Below are positions 5,155 to 6,317 of a stretch of DNA of 6,317 nucleotides, one piece after another. A program made the translations under genes and the position numbers. Every line of letters begins with the position of its first letter. The first letter of the stretch is position 1. This stretch comes from CTSoil-075 sp964292325 (GTDB lineage: Bacteria; Bacillota; Negativicutes; DSM-13327): the NCBI GenBank assembly GCA_964292325.1, contig CAXYVG010000156.1, positions 1-6,317 on the forward strand, written 5' to 3'. The notes under the pieces were generated by a model that was not told the DNA's origin, did not search any database, and saw only the letters and a list, made by a program, of their open reading frames with translations.

Positions 5155-5255
5155 CCTGAATTCCGGAATTTATACCGCGGGTGGGACAAACTCCCAATAG
5201 CTCAACAAAAATAGGTTTTTCATGTCAAATTTGGAGGTGGTATGAATAATTCAGG
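5155..5255. mobile_element. Second element remnant sharing ends with the 146-bp element
   Basis: The right end carries the 18-bp TGGTATGAATAATTCAGG (5238-5255), identical to 3456-3473. The left end begins CCTGAATT and continues, after a few extra bases, to TTATACC (5155-5176), a disturbed inverted copy containing the 12-bp palindrome AATTCCGGAATT (5159-5170). Its interior differs from that of the first element. No target duplication is evident. It probably is a decayed or truncated relative of the same element family. Confidence 0.45.
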
Positions 5256-5394
5256 ATTGATTTAAGTTTCTCTAATTGAATTTGAGTATTCATAAAATAC
5301 TTCTAAACTCCTGAGCATAACTATTCGTTCGTTTATTCAACGTTACTATATCAGCTGTTCAAATTTTTATGTGCAGCTTTTAGATTTTATCTAT
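5256..5394. other. Non-coding stretch upstream of the lacR promoter
   Basis: Together with 5069-5255 and the lacR leader this makes a gap of more than 400 bp without a gene between EIIC and lacR. It contains a small inverted repeat AGTATT-CATAA-AATACT (about 5285-5301) and CTATTCGTTCG (5321-5331), whose complement holds CGAACG and resembles the CGAACA boxes near lacA. It may hold an autoregulatory operator; the evidence is thin. Confidence 0.3.
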
Positions 5395-5423
5395 TTGACA
5401 TACGCTTACAATGGTGATAAATT
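5395..5423 (+). promoter_or_regulatory. Candidate lacR promoter
   Basis: A perfect TTGACA (5395-5400), a 17-bp spacer and TAAATT (5418-5423, 4 of 6) have the same hexamers and spacing as the candidate lacA promoter. Transcription would begin near 5430, about 60 nt before the lacR ATG. It would give the repressor its own transcript, independent of the PTS genes that end at the palindrome. Confidence 0.5.
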
Positions 5424-5491
5424 GTTATTAGCACTACTAAAGAAACATTTTTAAACAATTTAGGACAATAGAGTGCGGGGGAGATAATCAC

Positions 5492-6244
5492 ATGTTAAAA
5501 CAACAACGTTTAAATATTATTCAAGACTTAATATCACAGAGGAAAATTGTTCAGGTGTCTGATTTAACAAACATCCTAAATGTTACAGAAATGACAGTAA
5601 GACGAGATTTAAAAACTTTGGAGGATGCAGGCAAACTTCTACGGATCCACGGTGGAGCAAAACCTGTGGACAATTCATTCAACAAAGAACTGTCTCATAT
5701 TGAGAAGCAAGAAATCATGATAGAAGAAAAAAAATATATTTCAAAAAAAATTGCAAATTTAATTAAAAGTGGCGACACAATATTTTTAGGTCCCAGTACA
5801 ACAATCGAGAATGTGTACGATTACATGGAAGACTTTCCAACAAGGATCATTACTAATTCAATCCATGTCTTTAATAAATTTAACAACTCCAACAAATATG
5901 ATTTGATTCTAATAGGCGGTAGCTATAGATACCGAACAGGAGCTTTTGTTGGGAGTATCGCCAATCAAGCGCTGTCTAAGATGAGAATTTCAAAAGCTTT
6001 TATCGGAACAAACGGAATAAGCAGGAATGAAATATATACTGCAAATGAAGAAGAAGGCACTACTCAAGAAATTGTGTTGAACAATGCCAGGGAAAAATAT
6101 ATTGTCGCCGACTCAAGCAAAATAGACAAAGAGGATTTTTATAATTTTTACAATCTCGATGAAATAACAGCCTTGATTACAGACGAAAAAATAACGGATA
6201 AAGAAAAAAAAGACATTGAAAAATATACTAGAATTATTTGCTAA
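5492..6244 (+). CDS. lacR: LacR-like DeoR-family transcriptional repressor
   Basis: The 250-aa cytoplasmic product is a DeoR/GlpR-family regulator of normal length (about 250 aa). The N-terminal winged helix-turn-helix covers about residues 1-57 and includes the family signature VTEMTVRRDLKTLEDAGKLLRIHGGA. The C-terminal sugar-phosphate sensor has GDTIFLGPSTT (about 94-104), ITNSIHVF, LILIGGSYRYRTGAFVG, KAFIGTNGIS, and EEGTTQEIVLNNAREKYIVADSSKIDKEDFYNF. The FLGPSTT, EEG-TQ-LNN-EKY and KEDFYNF features are especially like streptococcal and staphylococcal LacR, whose inducer is tagatose 6-phosphate. That makes it the likely repressor of lacAB and the PTS genes, with the inducer made by LacAB. 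The ATG is preceded by GGGGGAG at 8 nt. Other DeoR regulators of hexose-phosphate loci are an alternative; family is certain, LacR identity probable. Confidence 0.85.
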   Translation: MLKQQRLNIIQDLISQRKIVQVSDLTNILNVTEMTVRRDLKTLEDAGKLLRIHGGAKPVDNSFNKELSHIEKQEIMIEEKKYISKKIANLIKSGDTIFLGPSTTIENVYDYMEDFPTRIITNSIHVFNKFNNSNKYDLILIGGSYRYRTGAFVGSIANQALSKMRISKAFIGTNGISRNEIYTANEEEGTTQEIVLNNAREKYIVADSSKIDKEDFYNFYNLDEITALITDEKITDKEKKDIEKYTRIIC

Positions 6245-6317
6245 CCTGACCGTTTCCTTACAACCTTTATAAATTGAACTTGGATATGATGGACTTCCCA
6301 ATCTCTGTACGATATTA

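Noticed and set aside
5397..5410. Possible cre near the lacR promoter (right half ACGCTTACA)
   Set aside because: Only the right half fits the CcpA consensus; the left half has several mismatches.
1..6317. CRISPR array, rRNA, phage or defence genes, toxin-antitoxin pairs
   Set aside because: No regularly spaced repeats, no rRNA-like sequence, and every supported gene belongs to sugar transport, metabolism or its regulation.

Overview
The window suggests a low-GC Gram-positive bacterium (Firmicutes; Bacillales or Lactobacillales). The reasons are AT-rich coding sequence, strong GGAGG-type ribosome binding sites, TTGACA/TATAAT promoters, a consensus CcpA cre site, and gene families typical of that phylum. 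The genus cannot be fixed from the sequence.

Layout. On the minus strand, read from right to left, are lacA (2113-1685) and lacB (1646-1125), the two subunits of galactose-6-phosphate isomerase. They are followed by a LacX-like aldose 1-epimerase gene (960-82). Diverging from a shared control region (about 2114-2492) are three plus-strand genes for a galactitol-family (Gat) PTS permease: EIIA (2493-2984), EIIB (3020-3325) and EIIC (3623-5068). After a long gap comes a plus-strand LacR-like DeoR-family repressor (5492-6244). Bases 1-81 and 6245-6317 hold no gene or clear signal that I can support.

How it fits together. The PTS probably imports and phosphorylates a galactose-type sugar at C6. 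LacAB would convert galactose 6-phosphate to tagatose 6-phosphate, and the epimerase-like protein would act on sugar anomers. The later tagatose-6-phosphate steps (LacC kinase, LacD aldolase) are not in this window. The control region carries a consensus promoter for the PTS genes with a perfect cre overlapping its -35. It also holds an array of CGAACA/TGTTCG boxes around the lacA promoter, which are candidate LacR operators.

Unusual structure. The gap between EIIB and EIIC is about 300 bp and contains a 146-bp element with near-perfect 16-bp terminal inverted repeats and a possible 5-bp target duplication, so it looks like a MITE or IS remnant. One end of it (18 bp) recurs exactly downstream of EIIC, in a second apparent remnant that directly abuts a 61-bp near-perfect palindrome. 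A tRNA-like 3' fragment followed by a T-run (minus strand) lies between lacB and the epimerase gene. I did not find a clearly new biological system. This is a recognisable galactose/tagatose-6-phosphate locus with some mobile-element debris and rich regulation.
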